The notes below the pieces were generated by a model. That model was given only the letters and a program-made list of their open reading frames with translations, made no database searches and was not told where the DNA came from. Shown here one piece after another: positions 12,118-23,992 of a stretch of DNA of 64,000 bases. Both the position numbers and the translations under genes were made by a program. Source of the DNA: Glycine soja (taxonomy: Eukaryota > Streptophyta > Magnoliopsida > Fabales > Fabaceae); NCBI RefSeq assembly GCF_004193775.1, contig NC_041008.1, positions 14,775,731-14,839,730 on the forward strand, read 5' to 3'. The first letter of the stretch is position 1. The number at the start of each line of letters is the position of its first letter.

Positions 12118-13590
12118 TGTTAGGAATAATTCAAAGTTTTAAAAAGCTGTAAACTGGTAGCTATAAGGTTGGTTAACTTTGTTTTCTTATAACCAACAAG
12201 TAGTTACTATTAACCTGCTATATAAGCAAGGTTCCTATTGTAATCAATTGAGAAGTGAATAAGCAATTCAATTCATTTTTTCTGTAAAAGTGTAATAGTT
12301 AACATGGTATCTAGAGCTTATACGAACCTGACTTGTGAAGATTAGAAAGAGGGAGAGCAAGCTTCTGTTGACACCAAAAAAACTGAGGGAAACCCTTCTT
12401 CTTGAGATTCTTTTTGTGAGAACTGTGATTTGTGAGTGATTCTTCATTGTTTTCACCATCATATCTGTGATTGTGGTGGCTGAGTGGGGTTCTTGGTAGT
12501 CAAGAACGGGTGTAGAGGAACCTCTGAGATAGCAGTTGTGTATAGGAAAGTGAAGGAGGATCAAGGTGCAACATGGCTGGCTCAAACAGTATCATTCAAG
12601 GATCTTTACCGGTTTTCGATGGAAAACTGTTTGATGATTGGAAGGTCAAGATGCTGGCAATCTTTGGCTTCCAAGATGTATTTGAAGTGGTGACATTTGG
12701 GTTTGAAGATCCTGGAAGGAAAGCCACTGAAGAGCAACAATTGGATTTCAAACAGAAGCAAAAACTTGACTGCAAAGCTCGATTTCTCATCTACCAATGT
12801 GTGAACTCAAAGATTTTCAACAAGATCTCGAAGGCCTCTACCTCTAAGGAAGCATGGGAGATTCTGATGAAAACATATGGTGATGGAGAAAAGAACAAGA
12901 AAGTGAAGCTACAGACTTTGAGAAGGCAATATGAATTACTATGCATGGAAGAGAAAGAATCAATTTCAGATTACTTTAATAGGATTCAAGAACTGGTTAA
13001 TGCCATGAGGTCGTGTAACGACAAGATCCCTGAGGAACTAGTGGTAGACAAGATCTTGAGAACATTGCCACCACGATTTGATCATGTGGCTGTTGCAATT
13101 GAAGAGTCAAGGAACTTAGATGACATGGAGATTGAAGAATTGCAGCACTCCCTAGAGGCACATGAAATGAGGATCAATGAGAGAAGATCCAATCAAGAAT
13201 AGGCACTTCAAGCAAGATCCAACTACAATGGAAAAGGGAAAGGGCCATGGAAGGGAAATAAGCCATGCAGTAATAAGAAACACCAAGATCAAGGATATAA
13301 TGCAGGCAGTGAATTCTTTAAAGGAAAGAAAGTGATCAATCACAGAAGAAAAATGATAGCTCCAATGGCAGCAAGGAATGGAAGTTTGATAAGAGGAAAG
13401 TGAAATGCCACAACTGTCAAAAACTTGGTCACTATGCACGAGACTGTTGGCAAGGAGAAGGTGCTAAAAATAAGCCAAAGAATCAGGCAAATCTGGCACA
13501 GGATGAAGGATCAGACTCTGAAGCTGTAATGCTCATGGCAACCACAAGTAATGAATCCTCCATTGACTACCTAACCACAAATAAAGCTCG
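12118..13590 (+). mobile_element. Truncated Ty1-copia retrotransposon: 5' LTR, primer site and gag only
   Basis: The 5' LTR is 12118-12304 (TGTTAGGAATAATTC ... GTTAACA). It is followed directly by TGGTATCTAGAGCTTA, a copia primer-binding site resembling the initiator-Met tRNA type. The gag frame starts at 12573. Similarity stops about 13,590, just before the expected protease; no integrase, reverse transcriptase or 3' LTR follows in this orientation. The right junction is GC-rich unrelated sequence, so the element was broken by deletion or a later rearrangement. Confidence 0.85.
12573..13568 (+). pseudogene. copia gag (UBN2 domain plus CCHC knuckle), interrupted
   Basis: An open frame from 12573 to 13202 gives 209 residues of UBN2-type gag polypeptide, with LPVFDGKLFDDWKVKML near the start and blocks such as SKEAWEILMKTYGDGEK and ILRTLPPRFDHVAVAIEE. 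A TAG stop at 13200 cuts it. Read-through and a frame change lead to a zinc knuckle starting at 13400 (CHNCQKLGHYARDC, spacing C-2-C-4-H-4-C). This is the nucleocapsid part. The gag product would coat element RNA. With the stop and frame change it is non-functional as written. Confidence 0.85.
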
Positions 13591-14533
13591 AATTAGAGAA
13601 CGTCAACACGAAGCAGCAGGCAGCGACCAGATCATGACAAGGAGTGGCGCACGACGACTGGAGGTGACGAGCAGAAGCAGATTGTGACAACCAACAGCAA
13701 CAACAACCGTCAGTGAGTGACGATGATGGTGTATAATGATAGAGGGACGGAGAAAGATGCGTACCTGAGCGCCATGAAATGGAAAGGGAAGGGGAAGTGA
13801 GTGTTAGGTTAAAAGATAAAATCAGAAACATATTGCTTCTCAAAAGAAAGTGAAAACTGTTTTGAAAAGATCTTGAAAAACCAACTCAACCCATTTTTTG
13901 TCAGACATGTTTCTGTTTTGAAGATGTATTTTAAAACTGAAAACCAAAAACTCACATTTACACTTTAAAACTCACAACCAATCAAGACAATTTTTTATAT
14001 TTATTCTCATTTTGTGTTTATCGAAATTTCAGTTTTGAAATTTCATTTTGATTTTTTCAAGGTTTTTCATCTTTGTTCTTCACTTGTTTTAAAGGGCTTT
14101 TGGAAATTTCATTTTGAAAATGTAGTGTGGCGCTTGGTTATTCTCTTTTTGTATTCTTTTGGAAATTTTGGTTTTGAAATTTCATTTTGATATTTTGAAG
14201 GTTTTCCATCTTTGTTCTTCACTTTTTTTTTACAGGGTTTTCGAAGTTCCTTTTTCCATTTTTTTTTTAGTATTTTCCATCTTGAGTGTACTTTTTTATT
14301 AGGGTGCATTTTGCACAAGAGACATTTTTAGTTTCTCGAGAATCTTTAAGATGGGAATGTTTGCAATGGGATTTGACTAATGGTTTTAGGTTAATTTGCA
14401 ATTTTGTTCTTCAAATTTATAAAATCGACAATTTTCATCGCCTTACTCTTTAATCTAAAATTGGGGCCCCTGGATTTCAAAAACGACTATGGTCCCTCTA
14501 CTAAATTACTTTTATTGACCATCAAATGTGTAA
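13590..14533. other. GC-rich junction segment and a 139-bp-offset direct repeat
   Basis: About 13590-13800 is GC-rich without recognisable coding. From about 13850 the sequence is T-rich. A unit beginning GTTTTGAAATTTCATTTTGA and continuing through CATCTTTGTTCTTCACTT occurs at 14032-14095 and again at 14171-14232, the same strand, 139 bases apart. This is a local tandem duplication, probably part of the 5' region of the CACTA element that follows. Confidence 0.6.
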
Positions 14534-17044
14534 ATGTTGAGTGACAAAAGTATGACTGAGTTGCTTGTCTTATTGAAGAATATGCTTCCCAATGATAACA
14601 AGTTACCAAATACTCACTATGAGGCTAAGAAGATATTATGTCCTATGGGTATAGAGTACAAGAAGATTCATGCTTGTCGTAATGATTGTGTGTTTTACAG
14701 AAAAGAGATTGTCGAATTATGGAATTGCCCAACATGTGGGGTATCACGATACAAACAAAACGACGGGGAATACACTGATGATGTAGCCATAACCAACCCT
14801 TGTCCAACAAAGGTTTGTTGGTAACTTCCAATTATACCAAGGTTTAAGCGATTGTTTGTTACTGCAAACGATGCTTCTAACCTTAAATGGCATGCAATTG
14901 GCAGAATAAATTATGGGCTTCTCCAACATCCGGCTGATTCTCCACAGTGGAAGACAATTGATCACTTGTATCCTGAATTTGGAGCCGAACCAAGAAACCT
15001 TCAACTTGGTCTTGCTTCGGATGGCATGAATCCATTTGGTGACTTGTCCACTAATCACAGTTCATGGCCTGTGTTGCTAATGATTTACAACCTTCCTCCT
15101 TCGTTATGCATGAAGCGCAAATACATTATGTTGTCTATGATATTGGGTCCAAGACAGCCAGGAAATGATATTGAAGTGTACCTTACTCCTTTGATTGAAA
15201 ACATGCGCAAGTTATGGGTAGTGATGTCTATGATGCAAATCAGGGTGAGACTTTCAGGTTGCATGCAATGATATTTTGTACCATTAATGACTTTCCAGCT
15301 TATTGGAATTTGAGTAAATATAGTGTGAAAGGTCATCAGGCTTGTCCAATTTGTGAGCAAAACACAAGTTTCATCCAACTTAAACATGGGAAGAAGATAG
15401 TTTATACACGGCACCATAGGTTTTTAAAACATTATCACCCCTATCGACGATTAAAGAAAGCATTTAATGGTAGCCAAGAGACTGAGGAAGCCCTAGAACC
15501 ATTAGCTCCCCATGAAGTGCATGATCGGGTGAAAGACATCGTAACTGTTTTTGGTAAGACACAAAGGAAGGATCATGCTAACAAGAACATTTGGAAGAAA
15601 AGGTCAGTGTTCTTTGATCTTCCTTATTGGACCAATCTACATGTTCGACATTGTCTCGACGTTATGCATGTGGAGAAGAATGTTTGTGATAGTTTACTTG
15701 GCACCCTTCTTAACATCAAAGGCAAGACAAAGGATGGTCTGAAATGTCGACAGGATTTGGTCGATATGGGTATATGAGAACAGTTGCATCCGCAATCACA
15801 AGGTCGGCGAACTTATTTGCCCCCAGTATGTTATACAATGTCAATTAAGGAGAACATTATTTTTTTGTCATTGTCTTAAAAATGTAAAAGTCCCACAAGG
15901 ATACTCTTCCAATATTAAGAGCCTTGTGTCAGTTAATGATTTGAAGTTGGTTGGCTTGAAATCTCATGATTGTCATGTGTTAATGCAACAATTGTTGCCA
16001 ATGGCTGTTCGTGGTATATTGCCTGAAAAAGTAAGGGTTGCGATCACCCGCTTGTGTTTTTTCTTTAATGCAATTTGTCGTAAGGTCATTGACCCAAGAC
16101 AATTGGATGATTTGGAGAATGAGGCAGCCATTATCCTATGTGAATTAAAAATGTATTTTCCTCCATCATTTTTTGACATCATGGTTCACTTAATTATTCA
16201 TCTTGTATGTGAGATTCGGTTGTGTGGGCCCGTGTTTTTATGATGGATGTATCCAATTGAACGTTACATGAAGGTGTTGAAAGGATATACAAAAAATCCA
16301 TATCAACCAGAGGCTAGCATTGTTGAAAGATACGTTGCTGAGGAAGCTATTGAGTTTTATTCACAATATATAGAAACGGCTACACCAGTGGGACTTCCTC
16401 AAAGTCATCATGACTGCACCATTCAAGGTAGGGGCACACGGGGGTTCAATGTTGTAGCCATGGATCGCCAACAGTTGGCACAAGCTCATCTATATGTATT
16501 ACACAACACAACTGAGGTAATCCCTTACATAGATGCTCACAAACAACATGTTAGTCGTATTAACTCAAAAATGAACATGATGAGGTTGTTGCAAGAGAAC
16601 AATAGAACTTTCATATCCAGGTTTAGACAAACATTCTTCACCGATGACAGTGCTTCATACACATTAAGATTGCTAGCTATGGGTCCAAATATGAATGTTC
16701 CAACTTGGAAGCGATATGCTATCAATCAGTATTCTTTCTACACAAAGTCCCAGGATGATAAAAGTAGTGTGTAGAACAGCGGGGTCAGTGTTGATGGTCA
16801 ATCGGATCACTTTTGTGGTGCTGTTGACAATAATCCCATTGAAGCTTGCATGCCTTACTATGGAGTCATTGAAGAGATTTGGGAGGTTGATTACGGTGAA
16901 TTTAGAGTAACTTTTTTCAAATGTAAGTGGGCGAATGGAAACACAGGTGTGCGTAAAGACAAAATGGGATTTACTTTAGTAGACCTTAAAAAAGTTGGTT
17001 ACAAGGACGACTTTGAGGTAAGTCTACTTAGGACCTTACTTTAA
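14534..17044 (+). pseudogene. CACTA (En/Spm) TNP2-type transposase, degenerate
   Basis: Consecutive blocks match plant TNP2/TnpD transposases with their C-terminal DUF4218 and DUF4216 parts: THYEAKKILCPMGIEYKKIH, NCPTCGVSRYKQN, HPADSPQWKTIDHLYPEFG, LASDGMNPFGDLSTNHSSWP, TINDFPAYWNLSKYSVKGH, VRHCLDVMHVEKNVCDSLL, MYPIERYMKVLKGYTKNPY, and MPYYGVIEEIWEVDYGEFR at the end. It is broken by a TAA near 14,822, a frame change near 15,210, a TGA near 15,775, another shift near 15,860, a TGA near 16,241 and a TAG near 16,772. The N-terminal transposase-associated domain is missing. In the family this enzyme cuts the CACTA ends; this copy cannot be functional. No intact terminal inverted repeats were found for it. 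Confidence 0.9.
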
Positions 17045-17091
17045 TCAATAAGTCTATTCATGTGGTTGTTCTCAATGAGTTTGCATTAGTT

Positions 17092-17792
17092 TGATGGTGA
17101 ATTTCATGTTGTTGACTTCAGGGCACATTGGCAACTTCTTGTGTTGTGTCCACTAGAGAACATTGTAGTAAGGTTCTGTTCTGTACGGAGAAAGCCTGAT
17201 GTTCACATTAAGTTTGTAGTGAACAAGTACTTCGCAACCTTATTCAATTTAACATTGGTCATTAGTTGTAGTTTACTAGTCAAAACATTACATGTTAACT
17301 ACGTTTTAGTTATTGTCAAACTTAATGCAATGAATAAAATATGTAGTAATTTCCAAGGCAAGGATAATGCACCTCCACCTCCACCTCAACGGGTTGAGGC
17401 TAAGGTATGTCGTAATCCCTGTATTTTTGAAAATTTGAAAAAAGTCTTATGTTTCAATTGGAATGACCCAGCATTTATTGAGCGTTTATATTGCATGTAG
17501 AGCCATGTACAACCTGAAGCGTATGAGTGTGGATATTATGTGATGCATTGGATATAGTGCATCGTCAGCGGTGGTTTGAAAATTGAACTCCACAATGTAT
17601 GTCCTCTATTAGACTAACAAATGAATTTGTGTAGTATGAAATCATACCTAAATGGTTGATGTACTAACTAAATTTAATTTTCTTCCCCTTTGAAGTTTTT
17701 TTTCTGATGGAACACCAATAGACACTGACACCATGACGACACTACGCAAGAAATGGGTAGCCTATTTTCTACAAGTTGGAAAATGGATGTAA
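17092..17792 (+). pseudogene. Ulp1/C48-like cysteine protease fragment accompanying the CACTA transposase
   Basis: Directly after the transposase, AHWQLLVLCPLENIVVRFCS carries the HW signature expected around the catalytic His. About 350 bases later, QPEAYECGYYVMHWI carries the CGYY signature around the catalytic Cys, and GTPIDTDTMTTLRKKW continues to KWVAYFLQVGKWM. Ulp1-like partners are a known companion of plant CACTA elements. The pieces lie in different frames with stops between them, so it is a pseudogene. A low-complexity PPPPPQRVEA stretch occurs at about 17,370. Confidence 0.8.
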
Positions 17793-18104
17793 ATTAGACA
17801 AATTTAGATGACATAGGAACATTAAGAACCTTTGTAACGTAAAATTTTCATTCATTAAGACACATCATTATGTCTGCTCATGACTTTTAATTCGATATCG
17901 TTACATGATTATGTGACTTGTTTACGTTATTACTGTGCACTGGTTTTGGGTTGCATTTTGTATTGGTCCCAATATAGGATCAGTGTTTTTGTTGTGCAAC
18001 TCTAATTATATGCAGGTCAGCGTCCAACATCTTCCTGCTTGGGTCCTTCACTCCGTTGCAACCTTGTCATACCTTGGTCCTTCACTCTGCCACAACTCTA
18101 CTTA

Positions 18105-18405
18105 TATGAAGCTGAATCTGAACCATCAAAGAAGCCTCTCCTTCTCTGGCTCAATGGAGGTGTGTGATTGTTTGCTATCAAGCCTGTCACATGTCAACCA
18201 CCATTCTGATATTATTACATAGTTTTCCACTTTACAAGTAAGATTATAGCTAGATTAGAGATCCTATTATCTCGATATCATTTCATTTGATTAATTTGTT
18301 TGCTTGGAAGGACATATATGCTCCTCTATTGGGTATGGTGCAGTTGTTGAGATTGGACCTCTTATAGTCAACAAAAATGGGGAAGGACCACATTTCAACA
18401 CACAA
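18105..18405 (+). pseudogene. Serine carboxypeptidase-like (S10) gene fragment
   Basis: 18105-18159 reads YEAESEPSKKPLLLWLNGG and ends at a GT donor. 18319-18405 continues CSSIGYGAVVEIGPLIVNKN and then EGPHFNT. Together these are adjacent exons of an S10 carboxypeptidase around the conserved GGPGCSS region. No signal peptide, catalytic serine exon or downstream part is present. The fragment sits just beyond the Ulp1 remnant, so it may have been carried by the CACTA element (inference). Confidence 0.8.
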
Positions 18406-18931
18406 CTCTAATTATCTTCAGCTAAACTTTGATGGGGTTGTCAATATTAAAATATCTAGCCGGTGCATGATCAAACTACCTTGTCCAATTCTATACATTT
18501 CTTCATCCACAACATGCAGAACATTCACTAAAACAAGAAAAGTATGTGAGTTAGCAGTAGGAACTTACTTTCTTGGAATTATAAGTTTGCACTCTATCTC
18601 TAGCTTGCTACAGCAGTTCTGTACCTAATTGATCGACAAAAGTTGTTTTAATATATTAAAATTTAATACTTGAATGGAAACAGTTTCCCATTTCTAAACT
18701 ATACATACAAGGACATCATATTTGTTTAAATTTGATAAAAGAAACATAAGTTTATTTGCAACTAAACAATTTATTAGAATCTTTCTTTATTAATGAAGTC
18801 CAAAAATGATTGGAAAATATTTCTAGACAGGATCATATGGGAAGAATAATAAGTCATTCATATATTTCTCTGTATAATTCTATATTAAATATAGATTGAC
18901 AAACATGTCTTTTTCCTGTACTTAAAAAGGT

Positions 18932-19906
18932 ATATATCTCAAACAAAGAACTTGGGAGCAGTTGGCCTGCCAACTTATCCAAGTTTCTCATTGGAAGAGA
19001 TTGAATCAGCTACAACTATTTTGACACAGCTTCTTTAATGGGTGAAGATTCTTATGGGAAGGTATGCTACAATGTCTCAAATTATCTTGAATATAGAGGA
19101 ATATTGCTTTATAACTAAGTTCATACAAAATCAGTGGTTTTATTTCCTCTCATTGACTGGTACAATAGACTACATCACAAAACTAATTTGATCATGCAGT
19201 CACAATACAAAACTAATTTATTATATATGGACATATTATCACCAAAGAGATTAATTAACTAATTAAATGTCAAAAAACTTTTCCTCACACTCCAAGCAGG
19301 AATATATAAGATAGAATTACAGGAAATACGAATGGATAAGGATATTGGATTAAGCACTCTTCATATCCATATTTGCATCCTCATGGTATCGAAGTAAATG
19401 CCTAAATGATCAAGAAATTATTTGATAGTCTGAGACCATATCTTAGAATTTTGATTTGGGCTTAACTTAACACTACAAAAAAAAGTTGCCCTCAACTTAC
19501 ATACTTTAATTTGACATTATCATAAGTCGATGTAGGATCTCTAATATCATAAATTAATGTTTGTATTGCAAGATAATGTTAGTTTTCATTATCCATATTC
19601 AATATAAACCATGTAAAATTGTATGACCCTACTTCTGTTAATTGCATAATGAGGCAATTGCAAGCAAGCTTAGGAGCTGATGAAGAGGGTAGGAGGAGTG
19701 TTGTTGATCCAACATTTCGCAAGGCATGGTTGGATCAATCATTGAAGACAATGATGGAGATTTATGTGAGGTGCTTGGTTAAAGAGCTAGCAGATAGGCC
19801 ATCTATAGAATATGTTTTGTGGAACTTGCAGTTTGCATCTCAAGTACAACATGCATGGAGAGGGCATTCTCAAAGTAGTGAAGGGTCACTAAGCTCAGAA
19901 TCTTGA
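18932..19906 (+). pseudogene. LRR receptor-like kinase fragments (At3g03770-type)
   Basis: 18932-19061 reads YISQTKNLGAVGLPTYPSFS then LEEIESATTNFDTASLMGED, the start of the cytoplasmic kinase region, and ends at a GT donor. 19619-19906 holds the C-terminus: DEEGRRSVVDPTFRKAWLDQ, CLVKELADRPSIEYVLWNLQ and a serine-rich tail ending in TGA. The kinase core between them is missing. One substitution (LLQAS context read as QLQAS) and the gap show decay. It follows the carboxypeptidase fragment on the same strand. Confidence 0.8.
19471..19490 (+). repeat. CACTA-type terminal sequence, orphan
   Basis: CACTACAAAAAAAAGTTGCC has the form of a left CACTA terminus and lies between the two receptor-kinase fragments. 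No matching right terminus (…GTAGTG) with a shared 3-bp duplication was found nearby, so it may be a broken or chance end. Confidence 0.4.
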
Positions 19907-20930
19907 GGGCTACCCTTCCATTAGTGTCAAACCACAGGTTTTCACTTTTTTCTATTTTTTATATTTCACTATAAGCCTAAAAGGTTAAATGGTTGCAGAT
20001 ACAACAACATCATAATAGTACATGTTCTTCATGTTGTAACTCCTTTGCTAAAAAGATCTGTTGAGCTTCTAATGAAAAACTATGTTGTCCAACCTGGTGT
20101 AGATTTAACCTTATGTTTTAAATGTTTTAGCCAATTTTGAACCTATCATATATTTGATGTCATTTAATGTTTTGGATCTCCAAAAGTTGAAGAAGCAAGT
20201 AGGCTTTTTCTATTGATAATATAGAAGAGGTTTAGGGCTGACCTTCAAGGTAAGGTACTCCTTGAAGACAATCCTCAAAACTGAACATATTGGTATGTTC
20301 ACTAAGTGACAATTTCTTGAGATGTTTTCTCATCCTTACTATTTTTGTTAATTTGTTCTGTGTTTCTGTTTGATATTATGTTATGTAAAAAATGAAGAGT
20401 GCATGATGGTCAGAGAATTCTAAAAAATAATGCATTGATTCTTTAAATGCCATGACACATTAAAAATCATTATATAGCAGGTGGCACAAAGTATGCATTT
20501 AAATCTGTATGTTTGCTTGTTGACTGTTGACACACAAATGCATGTACACTATGATGCTTTACTTGTTTCGAGCATTCTAGTACTACTACTTTTCTTTTGT
20601 TTCTCAAATCAATTATTTAGTTTATAGATGGCCGCTTTAACCAATTGAGACATGAGAATTAAGTGGCACTAATAGGATTGCTTTATAATGAACAAAATAA
20701 CTTCCACATATATTTCTTCACAGTTCAATGCTAGTTAGCTGATCCATATTTCTTTCCCTAATTATTCTACCAGATCCGATTTCGGTTGTCCACGATCACA
20801 ACATGAAAGAAAAACTAGTGGAACAAGGCATATCAGTCTAAAGCTACAATGAAGATCTATTGTATGAGCCATAGGAAGTATACAATGAGAGTGGACGTAC
20901 TGTATGAGCCATTATTAAATCCTTTTAATG
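19907..20930. other. No gene recognised
   Basis: AT-rich stretch after the kinase C-terminus. A short reading near 20,770 (DPISVVHDHNMKEKLVEQG) looks protein-like but I cannot identify it. Confidence 0.4.
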
Positions 20931-20958
20931 TTTAATGACACGTACTGTATTTTCTAGA

Positions 20959-21411
20959 TGGAAGGGAATGAAATTGTGGCTGAAGGTCCACGGTGCAGTC
21001 TTCATAGTAGAAAGGTATGTGTTAGTATGTTCATTCTTATGCTATTATCAAGTTGCCAGTAAATCAAGTTTTACAGGTTTGCTCTTCACTTTGATAGTAA
21101 ATCACCGAGATTATGTACTGTACTTTATTATTGCTTTCTAAATGACAACCTTTTTACAGGTTTACAGTGCCCTGTCTGTTGACTATTTAAAGATGTTCTT
21201 GCTGAATGTCCCAGCGACTGTGGTTGCACTATGATTGTAAGTAACTTTATTTTCTGTGTATGCATGCATGAATTCAAGTAATGTGAAAGGTACTATTTAC
21301 ATATATTAAATCTTGATTTATTTTGCCTTTTCCATTTCCCCCCTATAATCTGTTAGGTTCTTCTTCCTTGATGATGTGACTGAATTTGAGATCTCATATC
21401 TAATAAAGGTA
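20959..21411 (+). pseudogene. Unidentified exon-like segments
   Basis: Three segments look like exons of one gene. MEGNEIVAEGPRCSLHSRK ends at a GT donor near 21015. VYSALSVDYLKMFLLNVPAT follows a TTTTACAG acceptor near 21160. FFFLDDVTEFEISYLIK ends at a GT donor near 21411. The middle segment is followed by a stop. The hydrophobic character suggests a membrane protein. I do not recognise the family. Confidence 0.4.
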
Positions 21412-21899
21412 TGCTCCCTCATTTTTCCTTGTTCTGGCATTTTCAACTGCCTATTTAGATTTAGTTTGATTTGAATGGCATAGTATCAAACAGGCAATAG
21501 TTTCATTCTTACATTTCCCTCTAATGTCCTTTTCCCCTCTTCATATATCAGTATATCTTCTAGTCAGAAAAAGAACCTCTAGAGTGCAGAGTTCACTTTA
21601 GAGTTTAGAGAGTAAAATGCAAGTGGATCACCATTTGATAACAAAATCATAAACACAGTATAACGTGTTGTCTAGATGTTGTTGTAGTACATGATGACCA
21701 ATTGACCATATTCCTCTTCTTTAAGAACCTTGAGGCTAGCTAGGTTGTAAATCCAAAAGAAGTAAGCAACCTTAGTATACAATTTCTGCTATTTATTAGA
21801 CAAGATTTTTCTATGAGATGCCCGGTCTGAGGGTGAGCAGAAACCTTAGCTAGGAGTTAGAACCTAATCATTATTCAAAGATCTTGCATCTTATGTCTT

Positions 21900-23415
21900 C
21901 ATGTTAGAAATAGAACCAAAAAGATAGATAAAGCATAGACAAATGATGATTGGATCATTGAAATGGAAGAATAACTTCACCAGTTCACCAAAAATGATGT
22001 TTGGACACTTGTTCCCAAGCCCAAAAACAAGAGAATCGTTGGAACAAAATGAGTGTTCATAAATAAATTGGATGAATAAGGTAAAGTGATAATAAACAAA
22101 GCTAGGCAAGTATCTCAAGGTTATCACCAACAAGAACGTATAGATTTCATAAAAACTTTTGCTTTTGTTGCTAGAATTGAAGCTATAAGAATAATGCTTG
22201 CATTTGCTGCTCATAAAAAGATAAAGATATTTCAAATGGATGTTAAAAGCACTTTCTTAAATGGCTTTATTGAAGAGGAAGTGTATGTCAAACAACCTCC
22301 TGGTTTTGAAGATCATACTTTTCCATATCATGTTTTAAAACTTAAAAAGGCTTTGTATGGTCTGAAGCAGACACCTCATACTTGGTATGACCGATTGAGT
22401 TCTTTTCTTCTAGAAAATGGTTTTATGAGAGACAAAGTAGATACAACTCTTTTCAAAAGAGAAGTTGGAAAGGATTTCATTATAGTTCAAATGTATCTAG
22501 ATATATTATTTTTGAAGCTATTACTAAGTCTTTGTGCAAGGGTTTCTTTTATCTGATGAAGAGTGAGTCTGAAATAAGCATGATGGGAGAACTTAAGTTC
22601 TTTCTAAGTCTTTAGATCAAGCAAGACAACAAAGGAATATATATTCATCAACAGAAATACACTAAAGAACTTCTGAAGAAGTTTATGGTTGAAGGTGCTA
22701 TGCCAATGAAAACCTCTATGCATGCTTCCAATCCTTTAAGCAAAAACGAATAAAGAAAACTAGAAGATTATAAGATCTACAAAGGTATGATTGACTCACT
22801 TATGTATCTGATTGCTGGTAGACCTTATATTATGTACATGTAGTGCATGTTGTGTGGTAGATTTCAGTATGATAATCAAGAGTCCCATCTTAAAGCTGTT
22901 AGGAGGATCCTAGGTTATCTAGTAAGTACCACTAACCAAAGTTTGTTTTATAAGAAAGATGAAGATTTTGGGTTAGTAGGATATTGTGATGCAGACTATG
23001 CAGGGGATAAAATTGAAAGAAAATGCACAAGTGGTGGATGTCATTATATTGGACCATGTATGATATCTTGGGCATGCAAGAAGCAAAACTCCATTGCTTT
23101 GTCTACAATAGAAGCTAAGTATGTGTCCACTGCAAGTTGTTACTCACAACTATTATGGGTAAAGTATCAGCTAAGATTACTCTAGTTTTGTGAGAACAAT
23201 ATACTTGTATATTCCGACAGTACTAGTTCAAACAATCTATTTAAAAATCCCATACAACATTCAAAGGATAAGCATAATGAAATAAGATGTCATTTTATTC
23301 ATGATTATAAGGTGTTTTTGATATGAAGTTCGTAAACACAAATAATCAATGGGCTGATATTTTTACTAAGCCTTTATCTAAAGACCGTTTTGCCTATATT
23401 AGGAAACATTAAAAT
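21900..23415 (+). pseudogene. Ty1-copia reverse transcriptase / RNase H remnant
   Basis: Reading 22086-22556 contains FQMDVKSTFLNGFIEEEVYV and KLKKALYGLKQTPHTWYDRL, the copia reverse-transcriptase core. 22847-23185 contains the RNase H part: RRILGYLVSTTNQSLFYKK, GYCDADYAGDKIERKCTSGG and ALSTIEAKYVSTASC. A tail at about 23,335 reads WADIFTKPLSKDRF. Stops and shifts separate the pieces, the YVDD box region is disrupted, and gag, protease, integrase and LTRs are absent. It cannot be shown to belong to the gag fragment at 12.1-13.6 kb. Confidence 0.85.
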
Positions 23416-23747
23416 ATGGTTGGATTGTTAGATTAATGTTATATGTGTTGTTCTCTTAGACAATAGCATCATCTTACATTCCCTCAGTAATCTATTTGGA
23501 CTAATGTATGTTCAAGTGTACATACAAAAGAGGCTTCGTGTTCACAAAGATAAAAACCTTGTCTTCTTTTAAAAAATATGTCACACCCTTTACACCATGA
23601 TTAAAAAAAATAATCTAAAATGCATGACCCATCGAGTTGACTAGGTCATGTGCATTTCCAATCCAATTAGTGGCTCAAACCAGTTGGGTGCCTAGTTCAT
23701 GGCCAATGGGTTAACCAAACTGGTCCGAACCAAGTTTAATAACTATG
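23416..23747. other. Possible 3' LTR remnant and GGTT-rich stretch
   Basis: After the RNase H tail, TGGTTGGATTGTTAGATTAATG could be a polypurine-site remnant plus LTR start, but no end is visible. From 23,620 the sequence is rich in GGTT/AACC words (CAAACTGGTCCGAACC) like another dispersed plant repeat. Nothing coding. Confidence 0.35.
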
Positions 23748-23992
23748 CTTGGAATCATTAACAGAAATAACTATGAAGGATAAGGAAATTTGGGATTAGG
23801 GTTTACCAATTTAGGATTAGGTGTTAGACGGGGTTGGAGAAAGATCGAGATCGAGATCAAGGGTAACTGAACTATAATAGTTTTCTATCTAAGTTTGAAA
23901 ATTATTAAAAATTTAATGCAATTTATGTTTTGAATTTTTAGTTTCATATTATTTTTTTTAGGTTTTAAAAAGTTGTTGTAAATTGTAAATAT
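23748..23992 (+). repeat. 250-bp direct repeat, copy 2
   Basis: Same-orientation copy of 10314-10563, sharing AATTTGGGATTAGGGTTTAC, GAGAAAGATCGAGATCGA and TTGAAAATTATTAAAAATTT. Small substitutions and a short indel are visible. It starts abruptly after CAAGTTTAATAACTATG. Confidence 0.85.

Noticed and set aside
16695..16910. Separate small open frames overlapping the CACTA transposase
   Set aside because: They are out-of-frame shadows of the TNP2/DUF4216 reading.
12118..23415. One copia element split between 12.1-13.6 kb (gag) and 21.9-23.4 kb (RT/RNase H)
   Set aside because: The two pieces share orientation, but no common LTR or insertion junction supports joining them.
10314..23992. The 250-bp direct repeats as LTRs of one giant retrotransposon
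   Set aside because: No TG...CA ends, no primer-binding or polypurine site next to them, and the interior holds pieces of unrelated element classes.
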